NCBI RefSeq assembly: GCF_030272615.1
Contig: NW_026729149.1
Span: forward strand, 1 to 64,000
DNA from: Cryptomeria japonica
Taxonomy: Eukaryota > Streptophyta > Pinopsida > Cupressales > Cupressaceae
Direction: 5' to 3'
Length of the DNA: 64,000 bases
The notes beneath the pieces were generated by a model. The model did not search any database. It had not been told where the DNA came from and saw only the letters and a list, made by a program, of their open reading frames with translations. The translations under genes and the position numbers were made by a program. Positions 35,600-46,938 of the stretch are shown piece by piece. Each line of letters begins with the position of its first letter. Within the stretch, counting starts at the first letter, position 1.

Positions 35600-36720
35600 C
35601 ATCCCTTGGTGTTGTGGATATTCAAATGCTCTATGCCCTTCTTCTCCACATTGGAAACAAGTTCCTCTAAAACCTCCTCTCCTAGACCCTTGTCCAAGCC
35701 TTCCTCTTCCTCTTCCAAATTATTCAACATTATTCTGATCACGTGGGTGATAGAAATTGTCACCCTTTCTATTTTGGTTGGTACCTGATTTATCATTTTT
35801 CTTCTGATCTTCATTTCGGCTTTCGACAGATTTTCCACCAGCTCTACTGCCTTGGGCTTTCCCTTTTTTCTTACCTTCGAATATTTTATTCGTTTTCTCT
35901 TCAAACTTCAAAGAAAACTGATATGCTTGTTCAATACTGGCCATTCTGACCAGCCTCAACTCCTCTTGAATACTTGGCCTTAACCCATTCAGATAACAAG
36001 CGACCTTTCCCTTGTGGGCCTCAACATGGCCTACTCTATGACTATTTTGTAAAAACATTCTATATACTCCTTCATAGATTTGCTTCCTTGCTTCAGCCCT
36101 TGCAATTTATTTAGCATATCCAACTCATAGTCCATAGGAATGAACTGTTTCTTTAATTTATCAACCATGCAATCCCATTTCGTGATCTTTCCCTTTCCTC
36201 TCTGATTTATGTCTAACTGGACCTCTTTCCACCAGATATTTGCATGACCTTTCAGCTTCATTTTTGCAAACTTGACCGAATATAGGTCTTATATCTCCTC
36301 ATATTCAAAATATTCCTCTGGAGTTCATTGATCCAATCACTCAACTCTTCTGGGCTCACATTTCTAGAATAGTTAGAGACTTCAATTTTGGGTCTCTTCT
36401 CAATCAACGAAATGGCCCTCAATAATCAAGCCTAATCTTGATCTATTGCTTCTTCTGATTCACTTGAGAATGAATCTTCAACCTTTCCTTCATCATCACT
36501 TTCTCCTCTCCTCAGATTAAACCCTCTTCTCAACACTTTTTGCAATGTATTAGTTTGTCTCTAGAGGGCTTTCAAACCCTCATTTGCCAAAGCATTTCTA
36601 CCACCAACATTTCTGCCACCATACATCACCATTGGAAGCATATTGAACATGAGCCCACGATCACAAGTCCTGGTGCAAATTGCCTCACATTTGGTGATTT
36701 TTCCACACACTCATGAACAA
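35600..36720 (-). pseudogene. Chromovirus gag remnant
   Basis: Pieces at 36261-36031 and 36058-35720 show the retrotransposon gag domain (ANIWWKEVQLD; QFIPMDYELDMLNKLQGLKQ; SMKEYIECFY; VACYLNGLRPSIQEELRL), a basic linker, and a zinc knuckle near 35665-35610 reading CFQCGEEGHRAFEY, whose last Cys is Tyr. A frameshift separates the two main pieces near 36040. The region 36260-36720 is the weakly conserved gag N-terminus with stops. Confidence 0.75.
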
Positions 36721-36726
36721 CCCACA

Positions 36727-36735
36727 CTGATACCA
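36727..36735 (-). promoter_or_regulatory. Primer binding site, chromovirus
   Basis: On the minus strand the sequence TGGTATCAG lies two bases after the 5' LTR, complementary to the 3' end of initiator methionine tRNA as in most plant LTR elements. Confidence 0.8.
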
Positions 36736-36737
36736 CT

Positions 36738-37587
36738 TAATAAAGGCAAAACCTAAGAAATAGAAAAAAACACAACAAATTGTAATAAAACAAATAATAT
36801 TATGTTATTATAATTGAAAATCAAACTATCTGCAATATATGTACGTACAAGCTAGAGGAATAAATCCTTACTGGTTGCAACACACAGCTTACAAAGTTTT
36901 TTGAAAACCCTTACAAAATAATTTCCAACCCAAAAACTAACTCCCAAAAACTCAACTCCAAAAACTATTACAAGTTTCCTCAAATGAGTCCTAAATATCC
37001 TTCCACCATTTTGGAGCTAAAATTGCAATTTAGAAATTACCATTTGGCAAACAAATGTCAAAACATGATTCTCAAAAATATGAAAATATAGCCAAATTTG
37101 AAAATTGAAACTTTCTTAAAAATCGTCCAACTTTCGACAACCATATTTTTTGATCCAAGAATCAGATTTATGAACCGTTTGAAGTGTCAAAAAGCTCTTA
37201 GAGTGTAGAGTATGATAGGAATCCACTTTTCTCAATCTCGCTATTTTCAGGCAGGTTTGACACCATTTAATGCCTCAAATCTGACTTGGAAATTTTTTTT
37301 TTGGTTTTTCGAGAAATTGAAACTTGAATAAATTTCAAAATATTAATGCTTTTAATTTATTTTTTTTGCCAAAGTGCTTATTTCAAAATATTATGCGTCT
37401 TCAAATGAAAACTTGTTATTTTTGGCAGTTGGCTAGAAAAAGCAGCTTGTCAATTCCGAGAGATGGAATCTCTTATTTGTCCAAAAGGGTATCCAAAATT
37501 ACAAAAACACTAAAAGAAATCGAAAAATAAAATAAAATTTCTGGGTGACACAGTATTGCCCATACACCATCGGATCCTCCTACATCA
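36738..37587 (-). repeat. Chromovirus 5' LTR, right copy
   Basis: It is 850 bp. On the minus strand it starts TGATGTAGGAGG at 37587 and ends CCTTTATTA at 36738 (CTTCATCA in the left copy). It aligns along its whole length with 30904-31775, although clearly diverged. Confidence 0.85.
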
Positions 37588-37592
37588 ATACA

Positions 37593-37763
37593 CCATTTTC
37601 CAGATTTTATACATATATATTTATATAAACATAATTCAATCTTTTCCAAACCCATATTGCAATTTTAAACACTAAAATCTCCCTCCCATTCAATCTTTTC
37701 AAATTAAAATGCAAGGAGATCAAATCAAAGCTCCAACTTAGAAATCGCAACCAAGGTACAAAT
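37593..37763. other. Flank between chromovirus and copia element
   Basis: A/T-rich noncoding DNA, possibly the continuation of element X or another host sequence. It resembles in composition the DNA after the copia element (43977 onward), as expected if the copia inserted into one continuous tract. Confidence 0.35.
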
Positions 37764-38183
37764 TGTTAGTGTAGGTTTTTATTTTCCTAGTTGGGTTTAT
37801 TATTTTCCTTTTTCCTAGTTTTTCCTACACTTTAATTAAGCTTGTTTAGGTTAATAAAGTATGTTTACTTAAGACAAGTGGGTATTTAGGTGTCAGCATG
37901 CTATGAGGAGGTGCATTTACTATGTTTAGACCATCATGGTGGTCTCTCCTCATTGGCCGATATTGCCACCTCCACCCCTCACTTGAGTCTATATAAACTT
38001 GCTACCTTGCTTATATTTTCATATTGGATATTAGATATTGGGAGATTTCTCTTGATGCTATTCTATCATTGAGAATTCAAATCAAGTTTCTCAAGTATTG
38101 TTATTCTGTCCATTTTATTTCCAATATTTTGTTCAAACTCTTTCAATTTGATTCTAGTTTAAATCTGTTTTCTCAGATTTTAA
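37764..38183 (+). repeat. Copia 5' LTR
   Basis: It is about 420 bp, starts TGTTAGTGTAGG and ends near TTTTCTCAGATT. It contains a TATATAA box near 37991 that could drive the element. It matches 43559-43976. Confidence 0.85.
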
Positions 38184-38185
38184 TA

Positions 38186-38199
38186 TGGTATTAGAGCCC
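38186..38199 (+). promoter_or_regulatory. Primer binding site, copia
   Basis: TGGTATTAGAGCCC directly after the 5' LTR matches the initiator-methionine tRNA PBS with one change. Confidence 0.85.
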
Positions 38200-39208
38200 A
38201 TTTTGAAGGATTAGATTATTCTAGAGATCTTGTAAAATCTTGTTGTGTTTTCTTTTGCATTTTGTATGATCTAAAAAAGCAGCAAAGATTTATGGAGATC
38301 GAGTAATATTGTTTTACATATATGTTTTATTTGCAAAACAAGGTTTTTGAAGTTTAGATTTGTGAAGGACATTTCAAATAGTGTGTTGTGAGGCCTGACA
38401 GACCTTTCTTCTATGTTTGGAAGACCCAAAAACCTCTATTTTTGTATAAAGTGTGTGCATATCAAACACCAGAAGCTTTGCCTGTCATTTTTTCTTTGTG
38501 GAAGACATTTTTTTTACACTGTGGCCCCATCTTCGGCAAGCGATAAAGAAAAATGGATTTCTAGGTTTGTTTTGTAACTAAAAAAACCATCTGGGTTGTT
38601 GTCAGATTATGCATCAAGTAAACAGATATTTTGAAAATGGCATAAAAAAGATTCAACCAGACCCCTCACCATTGCAGTTTCCATTTTTGCATCTGATCTT
38701 GAAATGAGATGTTCTCAATCATATAGAGGAATTTTTTAGTACGATTTTGCTTGGTATGTGGTATTTTTTCATGCTCTTTGTAGCAGTGTAATCATTTTTT
38801 TCTTAGAAGTTACCAATGTTCCATAAATTAAGTTTATCAGCAGATTTGAAGGGCAGTCCCTGTTTTATGAACTTCAAAGCACTATAACTTTCACGTATGA
38901 TCTCGGATTTAAGTAATTATTTTTTTGAAAGTGCATATTTTTTCAATTATAATACTTTGGTTTTGGTTTGATGTTCATATTATGAGATATTATTTTTTGC
39001 CTTCAATATTTGTGTCCATTTTTTGGACTTTGTAAAACTCTGGAAAATAACTCCAGCATTGTAAATGAATTAAATTATAAAGTTCCACCTTATAATATTT
39101 GGGGGCGGGTTATTTTTTATATAGTAAAAAGGGGGGGTGGTCCAGTGTGTTCTCTCTGAGTTTTTCGTCTCTCTTTCCTGCACAAGCAATCTTACTTTCT
39201 GCATTAAA
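38200..39208 (+). other. Copia leader (untranslated)
   Basis: About 1 kb between PBS and gag with no supported frame; it would hold packaging signals. Confidence 0.6.
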
Positions 39209-40179
39209 ATGGATCAAAATATAGTACCAATACTCACACCTTACAAATACTATGAGCGGAAGCCAAAAATGATAATCTATCTTAAGAAGTTGGGTTTGTT
39301 TAGAGTAACTATGGGACTTGAAACTGAACCAACACTAATTGCAGAAAAGCCAAAATGGTTTAACAAATGTGATGAAGCTTATGGTACTCTATGTATGTCT
39401 ATATCTTCTGATCTTCTTTTTCATGTTGAATCTATTACAACTCCAAATCATGTATGGACAACATTAGAAGGGTTTTTTGGTAAACAAGATGAGTTAACGG
39501 GACAACAATTGGAGAATGAGCTAATAGGGATAAATCCATGTAATTTTGATACAATTCAAGACTTCTTCACAAAGCTAAAGGTTGTAAGATTAAAATTGAA
39601 GGCGTGTGGGATAGATAAGAAATATTCTCAATTGATTCTAAGAATTCTTTCCAAACTTGCTCCAAACTATTTAGTTTTTGTTTCTACTTTCTATGCTACA
39701 AAAGTGCCTTAGGAACCAGCTTTAAAATGCCTTCTCTTGATGATTTTGCAAAAGAACTAACACAAGAATAGGATAAGATGATCCAAATGGGCACAATGAA
39801 GCCCTCTAAATCTCAAGCCTTGGTTTCCAACCAAGGTACACAGATCAAAATGGGCTTTCTAAGAAAGGAAAGAAACAAAAGAACCAAAGAGAAAAGAAGC
39901 AAGAATAGAAGCTAGTTACTTCAAAAAAAAATTAATGATTCATCTTCTCCAAAGGGTGAAAAGCCCAAGAAGGAGAAAACTAAGTGTTCCTATTGTAAGA
40001 AACCTGGTCATGATGAACATAAATGTCTAAAGAAACAGATTGATCATTTGACTCATCTTGTAGAAAATAGCAACATCAAGGTACCTGATTCTATCAAACC
40101 AAGTTCATCTCAGGAATCTTCAAAGGACACAAGTAAGGGGAAAGGAAAGGGAAAGGCCCTAGTTGCTATTTCTTCCTAG
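39209..40179 (+). pseudogene. Copia gag with zinc knuckle
   Basis: I chose the ATG at 39209 (MDQNIVPILTPYKYYERKPK) over the upstream ATG at 39137, because that is where family gag proteins begin. The UBN2-type gag domain follows (GFFGKQDELTGQQLENEL; FTKLKVVRLKLKACG). A frameshift and stop occur at about 39712; the next frame continues to a perfect CCHC knuckle, CSYCKKPGHDEHKC, at 39984-40025, then a Ser/Lys-rich tail. Two further stops lie near 39770 and 39910. Confidence 0.85.
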
Positions 40180-40700
40180 CCTAATTCCTAGATTATTGAC
40201 TCGGGTACTTCGCACCACATGGCTTCAGGAAAGGATAGTGTTTCCTCCTTGGAGTCATGTTCTATGCCATCTATTCTATTGGATGATGACACTCCTTCCG
40301 AAGTGCATGGTAGAGGGTCTATTGACATGGGTGAATGAACATTTTAGGATTTCCTTTGTGTTCCATATTTATCAACTAATCTCCTATTTGACTATCAGAT
40401 CACTCACACTAGCTCTAGCAAGTGGGTAGAGTTCACTCTAGACACAGTGGTAATTAGTGAGATGCATAATGGGTCTACAATTGAAGTGGGAAAGACATAT
40501 CACCTATCTATACTGTATCACTTTTCTCACTTTATTCATTATTCTCCTTCACTTACATTGCTTACTCATTTAGATGAGGTGAGTCATTTGTGGCATCAAC
40601 GGTTTGGCCAGTTGAACTACCACTACTTGAAGCAGCTCAGTCAACATGACATGGTTATAGGATTGCCTTCTATCCGATTTCTCGATAAATTTTTTCAAGG
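40180..40700 (+). pseudogene. Copia protease and GAG-pre-integrase domain
   Basis: The protease active-site block reads IIDSGTSHHMASG near 40192-40230, with the catalytic Asp kept but the preceding Trp replaced by a stop. A pre-integrase block (VSHLWHQRFGQLNYHYLKQLS) follows at about 40580-40645. Frame changes near 40330 and 40440 and a stop at 40702 separate it from integrase. Confidence 0.8.
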
Positions 40701-40749
40701 ATGAATTCTTGGCAAGCACCTTGAAGAAAAAATTGATAAAGACAAAGCA

Positions 40750-41480
40750 TGGAGAACCATAGAGCTTTCGGAGCTAGTTCATAGTGATTTAGAAAAACCA
40801 TTTCCAAATCATTCTTTCAGTAGGGCCAAATATGTCTTGACATTCATTGATGATCTTTCTTGGTACACCTTTGTATATTTTCTTAAACAAAAGTTTGAGA
40901 TATTTGATACTTTTCAGGAATTCAAAGCCTTTGCAGAGAACAAATCAAGGAAAACTATCAAGGTTTTGCGCACCAATAATGGGGGAGAATAAGTCAACCA
41001 GAGGTTTGAGCAGTTTTGAATCTCAAAAGGCATTGATCTTCAACACATAGTTCCCTACACTCCACAACAAAATGGAGTTGTTGAATGTAAGAATCAGTCC
41101 TTGAAGTAAATGGCTAATTGTATGATCCACTCCAGATCATTGGCACCTCAGTATTGGGCAGAGGCCATCAACTATGCATGTTATATCTAGAATCGGGTTC
41201 CTCATCGAGTTGTGAAGAAGGTAACTCCTTTACAAGCTTTGACTGGTCAAAAACCCATAGTCAAACACTTTCATGTGTTTGGGTCTCCTGCATGGGCCCA
41301 TATTCCAGAAGAGAAATGCAAGGCTTGGATCCACAGAGAAAGGATTGCATATTTGTTGGGTATCCAGATGGTTTCAAAGGCTACAGGCTTCTCCATCTTA
41401 CCACACATGAGCTTTTCATTCAAAGTGTTCATTTTGAGGAGGATACTTCCAGTTCTTCTTCTACCACTTCTCTAGCTTTC
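40750..41480 (+). pseudogene. Copia integrase
   Basis: Catalytic core pieces are recognisable: ELVHSDLEKPF (first Asp kept), FIDDLSWYTFVYFLK, LRTNNGGE followed by a stop (the second catalytic Asp is Asn), PYTPQQNGVVECKNQ (Glu kept), and the post-core block KDCIFVGYPDGFKGYRL. The domain is split by stops near 40991, 41020 and 41107 and a frameshift around 41310. It is inactive. Confidence 0.85.
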
Positions 41481-41780
41481 ATTTCTATGGAGACATTGCA
41501 ACTTCATGATGATAGTTCTTCTGAGGAATCTTATTCCTCCACTTCAAATGACAATGATGAGGATTCATCTTCCTCCTCTTGTGGCAATCATTCAAATGGT
41601 GATGATTCTCCTCTAGATGCTCCTCATTCTCCAGCTACTAGGTCTCTTTGGGCTCGTCAAACATTGGAGTCAGCAGGTGATTGGGTTGGTGATCCTTCAA
41701 ATAAGAGAAGAACAAGGTCTCAATTTGAGCATGCTCCACATCTCTTCTTTGCTATAGCTATAGATCCACAATATTTTTGA
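41480..41780 (+). pseudogene. Copia Ser-rich linker between integrase and RT
   Basis: It encodes a Ser/Asp/Glu-rich linker (DDSSSEESYSSTSNDNDEDS) followed by DPSNKRRTRSQFEHAPH, the usual lead-in to copia RT. Open until 41780. Confidence 0.7.
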
Positions 41781-41799
41781 GAAGCTTTAGGTTTCCCTG

Positions 41800-42700
41800 A
41801 GTGGGATGCTGCTATGCAAGAGGAGTTCAATTAATTGGAAAGGAACCATACTTGGGATTTAGTCCCTCTTCCTAAGGGAAGGAAAATTGTTAGGTGCAAG
41901 TGGATCTATCGACCAAAATTTGATGTAGATGGGTCGATTGAGAAGCATAGGGCTCTCTTGGTCGCCAAAGGATTATCCCAGGTTGCTGGGATTGACTATT
42001 CTGAGACTTAAATGTGCTAGTTGCCAAGATGAATTCCATTTGACTTTTCCTTTCTATTGCTACATCCCATCACTGGGAAGTTCATCAGATGGATGTGAAG
42101 AGTGCTTCTCTTCATAGTGTCCTTCAGGAGGAGATATATATGGAGCAGCCACAGGGATTCGTCTAGTATCCTTCACTTTTTTGTCACCTTCAAAAGTCTC
42201 TCGATGACCTTAAATAGGGCCCCCGTTCCTGGTATACCAAGATGGACTTCTTCCTTCTGTTAGTTGGGTTCACATAGTGCCATTTTGATCCAACTGTCTA
42301 CATTTTGTAGAAGGATGATACTCTCACCTTCCTTGTTCTCTATGTTGATGACTTGTTGATCATTGGGAGTTACTCATCTTGTATCAAGGCAATCAAAACA
42401 TTCCTTCATGATCGTTTCTTGATATCTGACGTAGGCCTACTCCACTACTTCCTAGGGATTGATATCACTCATTCGTGTTCTCGTATCTTCATTAGACAAC
42501 CTAAGTATGCTCTTGACATTTTGCATGGCTGACTGTAAGCCTGCACCAACTCCATTTCTGTCAAGAGTCAAACTTGAGGCTTCTTGTTCTTCACCCTTGG
42601 CAGATGTTACTTTGTATCATCAATTAGTTGGAAGCCTCATATATTTCATATGCAGTGGGCCTGGTCTCCAGGTTCATGCAGAAGCCACATGAGTTGCATT
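41800..42700 (+). pseudogene. Copia reverse transcriptase
   Basis: RT blocks in order: NHTWDLVPLPKGRKIVRCKW (41846), HRALLVAKGLSQVAGIDYSE, HQMDVKSASLHS, IYMEQPQGFV, FDPTVYIL, and the catalytic FLVLYVDDLLIIGSY near 42330-42372 with YVDD intact. It continues with HYFLGIDI and CKPAPTPF. There are stops or frameshifts near 41833, 42010, 42116, 42165 and 42520. Confidence 0.9.
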
Positions 42701-43244
42701 GGAAAGTAGCTTAGAGGATTCTTCACTATGTAGAGGGTACTCTCAGTTATGGGATTCATTATACGACGGGTGTGGATATTGACTTGGTGTGATTTACAGA
42801 TTCAGATTGGGCAGGTGATTCTCAGGATCGCAAGTCCACTTCAGGGTATTTCTTCTCTCTTGGTTCTAGTCCAGTTTCTTGGTCGAGCAAGAAACAATCT
42901 ACTATTTCTCTTTCATCTAGTGAGGATGAGTATCGAGTAGCAGTTAATGCTTCTACTGAGGCCATTTGGATTAAGAACATTCTCACTAAGTTTGGCATTT
43001 CCTTTCAAAAGCCCGTAGTTATCTTTTGTGACAACCAGAGTGCTATTCAGATTTCTCGCAATCTGGTCCATCATCAATGGACCAAGCACATTGAGATTCA
43101 CATGCACTACATTCAGGAGCTGCTTCATGAGCAGGTTCCTAATCTTCAATACTATTCGGCATCAGATCAAATAGCACACATCTTCAGCAAACCCTTCACT
43201 AAGAGCAAGTTCATTCATTTGAGAGCTTTTCTTGTGGTGCGATA
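42700..43244 (+). pseudogene. Copia RNase H
   Basis: Blocks FTDSDWAGDSQDRKSTSGYFF, WSSKKQSTISLSSSEDEYRV, FCDNQSAIQISRN and HIEIHMHYIQELL give a typical copia RNase H with its acidic residues (D, E, D) kept. The polyprotein ends with FLVVR and a stop at 43242. Confidence 0.9.
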
Positions 43245-43276
43245 GGTGTTCACTTTTGTTGGGGGACTTCTTAGTT

Positions 43277-43420
<144 letters not shown>

Positions 43421-43550
43421 TCTATGGGGGCATGTACTCTCCTTTGTCAGGGAGAACTTCATCTTTGTTGAGGGGGAGGACTATGTACATGGGTACCTCA
43501 TCAGGCTTCATTTGTCAAGACCCATATTTTTACCCACCTAAGCTATGCTT

Positions 43551-43558
43551 AAGGGGGG
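43551..43558 (+). promoter_or_regulatory. Polypurine tract, copia
   Basis: AAGGGGGG directly precedes the 3' LTR. Confidence 0.85.
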
Positions 43559-43976
43559 TATTAGTGCAGGTTTTTATTTTCCTAGTTGGGTTTATTATTT
43601 TCCTTTTTCCTAGGTTTTTCCTACACTTTAATTGAGCTTGCTTAGGTTAATAAAGAATGCTTACTTAATACAAGTGGGTATTGAGGTTTCAACATGCTAT
43701 GAGGAGGTGCATTTACTATGTTTATACCATCATGGTGGTCTCTCCTCATTGGCCGGTATTGCCACCTCTACCCCTCACTTGAGTCTATATAAATATGCTA
43801 CCTTGCTTGTATTTTCATATTGGATATTGGATATTGGGAGATTTCTCTTGATGCTATTCTTTTGTTGAGCATTCACATCAATTTTCTCAAGTATTGTTGT
43901 TTTATTCATTTTATATCCAATATTTTGTTCTAACTCTTTCAATTTGATTATGGTTTATTTCTGTTTTTTCAGATTT
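43559..43976 (+). repeat. Copia 3' LTR
   Basis: It starts TATTAGTGCAGG (TGTTAGTG in the 5' LTR) and ends near TTTTTTCAGATTT, followed by a short A run. Contains the TATATAA box copy near 43787. Confidence 0.85.
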
Positions 43977-44939
43977 AAAAAAAAAATTAACTTGATGAAG
44001 AACAAATAAAATCTCATGAATCCAACCACACAATCTTCAATTTCAATCAACAAGTCCTAAACAATCCAAGCTTCAACCAAATCCAAAATTAAAATGCAAT
44101 CAAAATGCTCCTGTACAGTATACCGACAACATTCCTAGAAAGCTCAATAAATAGGCAATTTAATGAAAACTATAAAAAATAATGAACCAATCAAAATATT
44201 TCATAAAACTATATATTATACCTACCATACATAATATCGACACATATAATATTAAATAGTTTTATCTACCTACCTCCCACAATTGAGCCAATAAGGTAAA
44301 AGGGTAGGTAACATATATATTTTCTCAATTAACCATATAGTAACAAGAGGAAATAATATTATTACAAACAATAATAGATTATTAATAAATCAAACCTATG
44401 AATAAATAAATTAAATAAATAAAGACTAACATAAATAAAATTCAATTAATTATAAAATCAATATCAACATAAGAAACATTAATAAACAATAAATAATTAA
44501 ATAAAATCAAATAAACAGTAAATCATTAAACCAATTAAATTAAGTAAACAAACATTAGAACCCAATAAATAAATAATTAATAAATCAATAAATTAATCTC
44601 AATCCAATAAATATCGAATCTCAACAATATCAAATAATCATTAAATAATAAATAAACCAAATATATAAATAGCCATGCTATATGATAAATTAATCTAAAC
44701 ATTAATAAATTATATTAATCCAATTACTAATTAAATAATAACTATGCAACCACATCACCTCAAGCAACCCGACAAAGGGTCAAACACTGACGCAAGACTC
44801 TAACGACCAACTTGTGCCACAACACAAAACTGACAAAGTGAATAGCTTAAGCCTAGAGTATGAGAGGGAAACACATGCCATCTCCAACAACTTGCCACTG
44901 GGATAAAGAAACACTCAGACTTGTGATACCAAGTGGAGT
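43977..44939. other. A/T-rich low-complexity DNA
   Basis: Mostly AATAAATAAATTAA-type sequence from 44340 to 44740, noncoding. Near 44921-44935 the minus strand reads CTTGGTATCACAAG, which resembles a PBS but has no LTR assigned to it. Probably part of the tract into which the copia and Tat elements inserted. Confidence 0.45.
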
Positions 44940-44969
44940 CAATATCTGGTACCTACAAACCTGCATCCA

Positions 44970-45190
44970 CCACTAAACACAATACAACATATATACAACA
45001 CATCAGTGAATAGGGTGTCTAAAAGGATGGTGTAACGAGCACATCGGTGAATGAAGGTTTGTTGTTGGGTTTTGGTAAGGGGTGGGGGAATGACATTGTC
45101 TTTTAGGAAAGTGAAGGTTTCTTGGTACCAGGGGGACTCAGGACCAACGAGTACACACACCATTTAAGATTTTGGTAGATCGTATGCCAA
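44970..45190 (-). pseudogene. Tat integrase N-terminal fragment
   Basis: The frame MVCVLVGPESPWYQETFTFL - KDNVIPP and FIHRCARYTILLDTLF corresponds to the linker and zinc-finger entry of Tat integrase. It ends at about 44940-44970, where non-element DNA begins. Confidence 0.6.
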
Positions 45191-45194
45191 TATA

Positions 45195-45640
45195 AATAGT
45201 TGCCTGATCAAGAACTCACACTTCTAACTATGTGTTGGTATCTAAAGGAGGGAGCCCATGGTGGCCATTGCATCTGGAGCCGTATTGTTTGTTCATGGGA
45301 CTTTATCAAACTTGATTGTTGTGAAGGGCTTCTTAAGATCTTCAACCATGCTATGATAGGGGAGGAGTTTGTCATCTTCTGTTTGGTATTTGTCATTGAC
45401 TTGTTTTACGACAAGTTGTGAATCACCATAGACTTTTAATTCCCCTATCTTCCACTAGATAGCCAAGTGTAATCCTATAATGAGTGCCTCATATTTTGTG
45501 ATGTTGGTACATGCAAAAGCTATCTTGTATGAATTTGGGAAGCAATCTCCTTGAGGTGTGATCAGTAGTATTCCTGCCCTCGATCCATTTTGTGTGCAAG
45601 AGCCATCAAAGTATAACTGCCATGTGGAGGATGTGGTGAC
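45195..45640 (-). pseudogene. Tat second (archaeal-type) RNase H
   Basis: The block WQLYFDGSCTQNGSRAGI, then KYEALIIGLHLAI, ELKVYGDSQLVVKQV and DAMATMGSLL, is the additional RNase H found after the native RNase H in Tat elements. The acidic residues (FDGS, YEAL, YGDS, PDA) are visible. The first part is open; stops appear after 45455, near 45300 and near 45250. Confidence 0.85.
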
Positions 45641-45958
45641 AGTCATAATGAATTCATTTGGTAATTCTGTGAGAATAGGATGGTCACCTGGAAGTGGAGT
45701 GTCAGTGAGTTGATCTATGATGACTTGTCCTTTGATTGATTTTTTGCCTACATATTTAATATCAAACTCGCTTAACAACATGACCCATTTAGTGGTTCTA
45801 CCAATGAGGGCAGCTTTTGACAAGAGATATTTAAGCAGGTCAATTTTAGCAATCAATTTTGTTTTTTTGTTCAGCATATAGTGTTGGAGTTTCTGTGTGC
45901 TAAACACCAATGCCAGGCATGCCCTTTCAATTGGGGTATAATTGAGTTCATACCCCAA
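45641..45958 (-). pseudogene. Tat RNase H and connection
   Basis: NYTPIERACLALVFSTQKLQ, then LLKYLLSKAALIGRTTKWVM - LLSEFDIKYV and KGQVIIDQLTDTPL give the C-terminal half of the gypsy RNase H and its connection. It is contiguous in frame with the second RNase H. The N-terminal half (46384-45960) is frameshifted. Confidence 0.8.
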
Positions 45959-46054
45959 TAGTGTTCAACTGATGTAATATATGGCATGTTCCTTCCCTTG
46001 ATCATCTGTTTGTGCCAACAATATCCCCAATGCCACCATGGTAGACCATATGTT

Positions 46055-46938
46055 TTAAATAAGAGGTTTTCCAAGAGTAGGAGGCATAAGCACTGGTGGT
46101 GACGCCAGATATTCTTTTAGTTTTTCAAAGGCCTTTTGACACAAGCAGACCCATTTTAATTTTATGTCTTTGTGCAACAGGTGTGCATATGGATGGCACT
46201 TATCTGCCAGTTGTGAAATAAAATGTCTAACAGATTGGAGTTTCCCCTGGAGGCTACGCAGTTGTCTAAGAGTTTTGGTGGAGGCATTTCCACGATGGCT
46301 TTCACCTTTGCAGGGTTGACCTCGATGCCTCTGCGAGAAAAAATGAAACCTAGTATTTTTCTTGATGTCACACCAAAAATACACTTCTTAAGATTTAGGC
46401 ACAATTTGTATTTTTCCAATCTTTCAAAGATCTGCCTTAAGATAGGGATGTGTTCATGTCTTGTCTTTAAATTGCCTAGCAGATCATCTACATAGTCCTC
46501 CATAATTTTATGCAAGAGATCATGAAATATTGTCATCATGGCACACTGATATGTGGCTCTAGCATTTTTGAGGCCAAAAGGCATGAACTGGTAATAGAAA
46601 GTGCCCCATGGTGTTGTGAATGTAGTTTTATGTTGATCTTTGTCTTCAATCCTTATTTGATTATATCTAGAAAATCCATCCACAAGTGATAGCATCTCAT
46701 GTCTTGTTGTAAGGTCCACAATCATATCTATGTTGGGGAGCGGGAAATAATCTTTAGGACAAGCCTTATTTAGATCTTGAAAATTAGTACAGATGCAGAT
46801 GCCCCCAGCGGGTTTGCCGACAAGTACAATTTTCGAGACCCATTCAGCATAGTCTATTGGTTTGATGAATTCTGCATCCAACATCTTTTGGATTTCTGCC
46901 TTGAATAGGATTGTAATATGTGGATGCATTTTGTGCAA
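46055..46938 (-). pseudogene. Tat reverse transcriptase
   Basis: RT blocks are in order: EIQKMLDAEFIKPIDYAEWV, DLNKACPKDYFPLPNIDMIV, LSLVDGFSRYNQIRIEDKD, KTTFTTPWGTFYYQFMPFGLK and MEDYVDDLLGN, with YVDD intact. The KACPKD-PLPNID wording is characteristic of Tat RT. The frame is open from 46938 to about 46265, where a shift moves the thumb and RNase H start into another frame. Confidence 0.9.

Larger units (their letters stand above)
30904..37587 (-). mobile_element. Ty3/gypsy chromovirus with both LTRs (right copy)
   Basis: The element is 6.7 kb. 5' LTR 37587-36738, PBS 36735-36727, gag (about 36700-35600), protease (about 35420-35320), a foreign block (about 35310-34113), RT, RNase H, integrase and chromodomain (34112-31776), 3' LTR 31775-30904. 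Outer flanks read ATACA at 37588-37592 and ATAGA at 30899-30903, a 5-bp target duplication with one change. The left copy keeps the unchanged form (TGTAT on its strand). All frames are broken. Confidence 0.85.

Noticed and set aside
44921-44935. PBS-like motif CTTGGTATCACAAG on the minus strand
   Set aside because: No LTR lies at the expected position, which is inside the Tat element.
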